Below, one piece after another: positions 63,672 through 64,000 of a DNA stretch of 64,000 nucleotides. The notes beneath the pieces are model-generated. The model did not search any database and was not told the DNA's origin. It saw only the letters and a list, made by a program, of their open reading frames with translations. The DNA lies in NCBI RefSeq assembly GCF_016056275.1, contig NZ_JAECZA010000006.1:1-64000 (forward strand), in the 5' to 3' direction. Source of the stretch: Dendronalium phyllosphericum CENA369. Lineage in GTDB: Bacteria; Cyanobacteriota; Cyanobacteriia; Cyanobacteriales; Nostocaceae. The translations under genes were made by a program, and so were the position numbers. Within the stretch, counting starts at the first letter, position 1, and each line of letters opens with the position of its first letter.

Positions 63672-64000
63672 ATGATTGACCTTTACTATTGGACAACTCC
63701 AAACGGTCATAAAATTACCATATTTCTAGAAGAAGTCAGTTTACCTTACAAAATCATTCCTATAAATATTGGTGCTGGCGAACAGTTTCAGCTTGAGTTT
63801 CTTAAGGTTTCTCCTAACAATCGCATCCCAGCAATTGTTGACCGCGAACCAGTAAATGGAGATGCACCTATTTCCGTCTTTGAGTCTGGTGCAATCTTGT
63901 TGTATCTAGCAGAAAAAACTGGAAAATTGATTCCTCAAGATGTGGCAAGTCGCGCTGAAGTCCTTCAATGGTTGTTCTGGCAAATGGCAGGTCTAGGGCC
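63672..64000 (+). CDS. Glutathione S-transferase, partial (cut by window end)
   Basis: First ~109 residues of a GST with a thioredoxin-like N-terminal domain: [29 protein letters not shown] (cis-Pro loop) and [29 protein letters not shown] precedes the ATG. It most resembles the YfcG/GST-N disulfide-reductase type. The C-terminal domain lies beyond the window. Confidence 0.9.
   Translation, partial: MIDLYYWTTPNGHKITIFLEEVSLPYKIIPINIGAGEQFQLEFLKVSPNNRIPAIVDREPVNGDAPISVFESGAILLYLAEKTGKLIPQDVASRAEVLQWLFWQMAGLG

Overview
This window looks like chromosomal DNA of a filamentous, probably heterocyst-forming, cyanobacterium (Nostocales-like). The signs are frequent GCGATCGC (HIP1) octamers, many short intergenic repeats of the kind common in that group, several Ser/Thr kinases including one fused to a formylglycine-generating-enzyme (FGE) domain, a CbiG-CobJ fusion, a two-domain ThiE, and a RexT/TrxA2-like pair. 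The genus cannot be named from the sequence alone. No transposase, prophage or CRISPR array was seen.

Layout. 0.1-3 kb: a tandem array and two Ser/Thr kinases. 3-7 kb: HigA-like antitoxin behind a broken small gene, Uma2 protein, methylenetetrahydrofolate reductase, trpS. 7.1-13.3 kb: cobalamin riboswitch, cobG, cobH, cobI and cobJ, with a DUF4065 (Panacea) toxin-antitoxin pair between cobI and cobJ. 13.8-16.7 kb: an NLR-like NB-ARC/TPR ATPase diverging from a small membrane protein. 17-24.4 kb: OppC-type permease, HD hydrolase, RND efflux pair, tRNA-Gly(CCC). 24.7-34.8 kb: a type I restriction-modification locus invaded by toxin and nuclease cassettes. 35-47 kb: quinone oxidoreductase-like enzyme, pentapeptide membrane protein, HicBA, beta-helix protein, thiE/thiS, glycosyltransferase, a 1.8-kb gene-free stretch, DUF1517 protein, DUF433/PIN-like pair. 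47.4-56.5 kb: kinase-FGE fusion, two histidine kinases (one with a remnant CHASE2 domain), PotC, glycosyltransferase, small membrane protein. 56.7-64 kb: RexT-like ArsR regulator, thioredoxin, then a redox and detoxification run (two SDRs, old yellow enzyme, nitroreductase, MFS transporter, cupin, partial GST).

The most striking structure is the restriction-modification locus. A long HsdM appears cut into a catalytic ORF, a coiled-coil ORF and a displaced C-terminal tail. A complete Uma2 gene sits between the first two. The coiled-coil ORF runs in frame into the C-terminal two thirds of a MazF/PemK-like toxin. A VapBC-like pair separates two copies of the HsdM tail, the second of which still overlaps the hsdS start. 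A DUF1902/HicA-like pair on the other strand and a 21-bp repeat array separate hsdS from hsdR.

A second theme is a set of tandem arrays with exactly 21-bp (seven-codon) units at five places; one is read in frame just ahead of an MFS transporter. A palindromic intergenic repeat has also entered the cobJ reading frame. Toxin-antitoxin-like loci are unusually dense, about seven in 64 kb. All functions below are inferred from sequence reading only; no database search was run.
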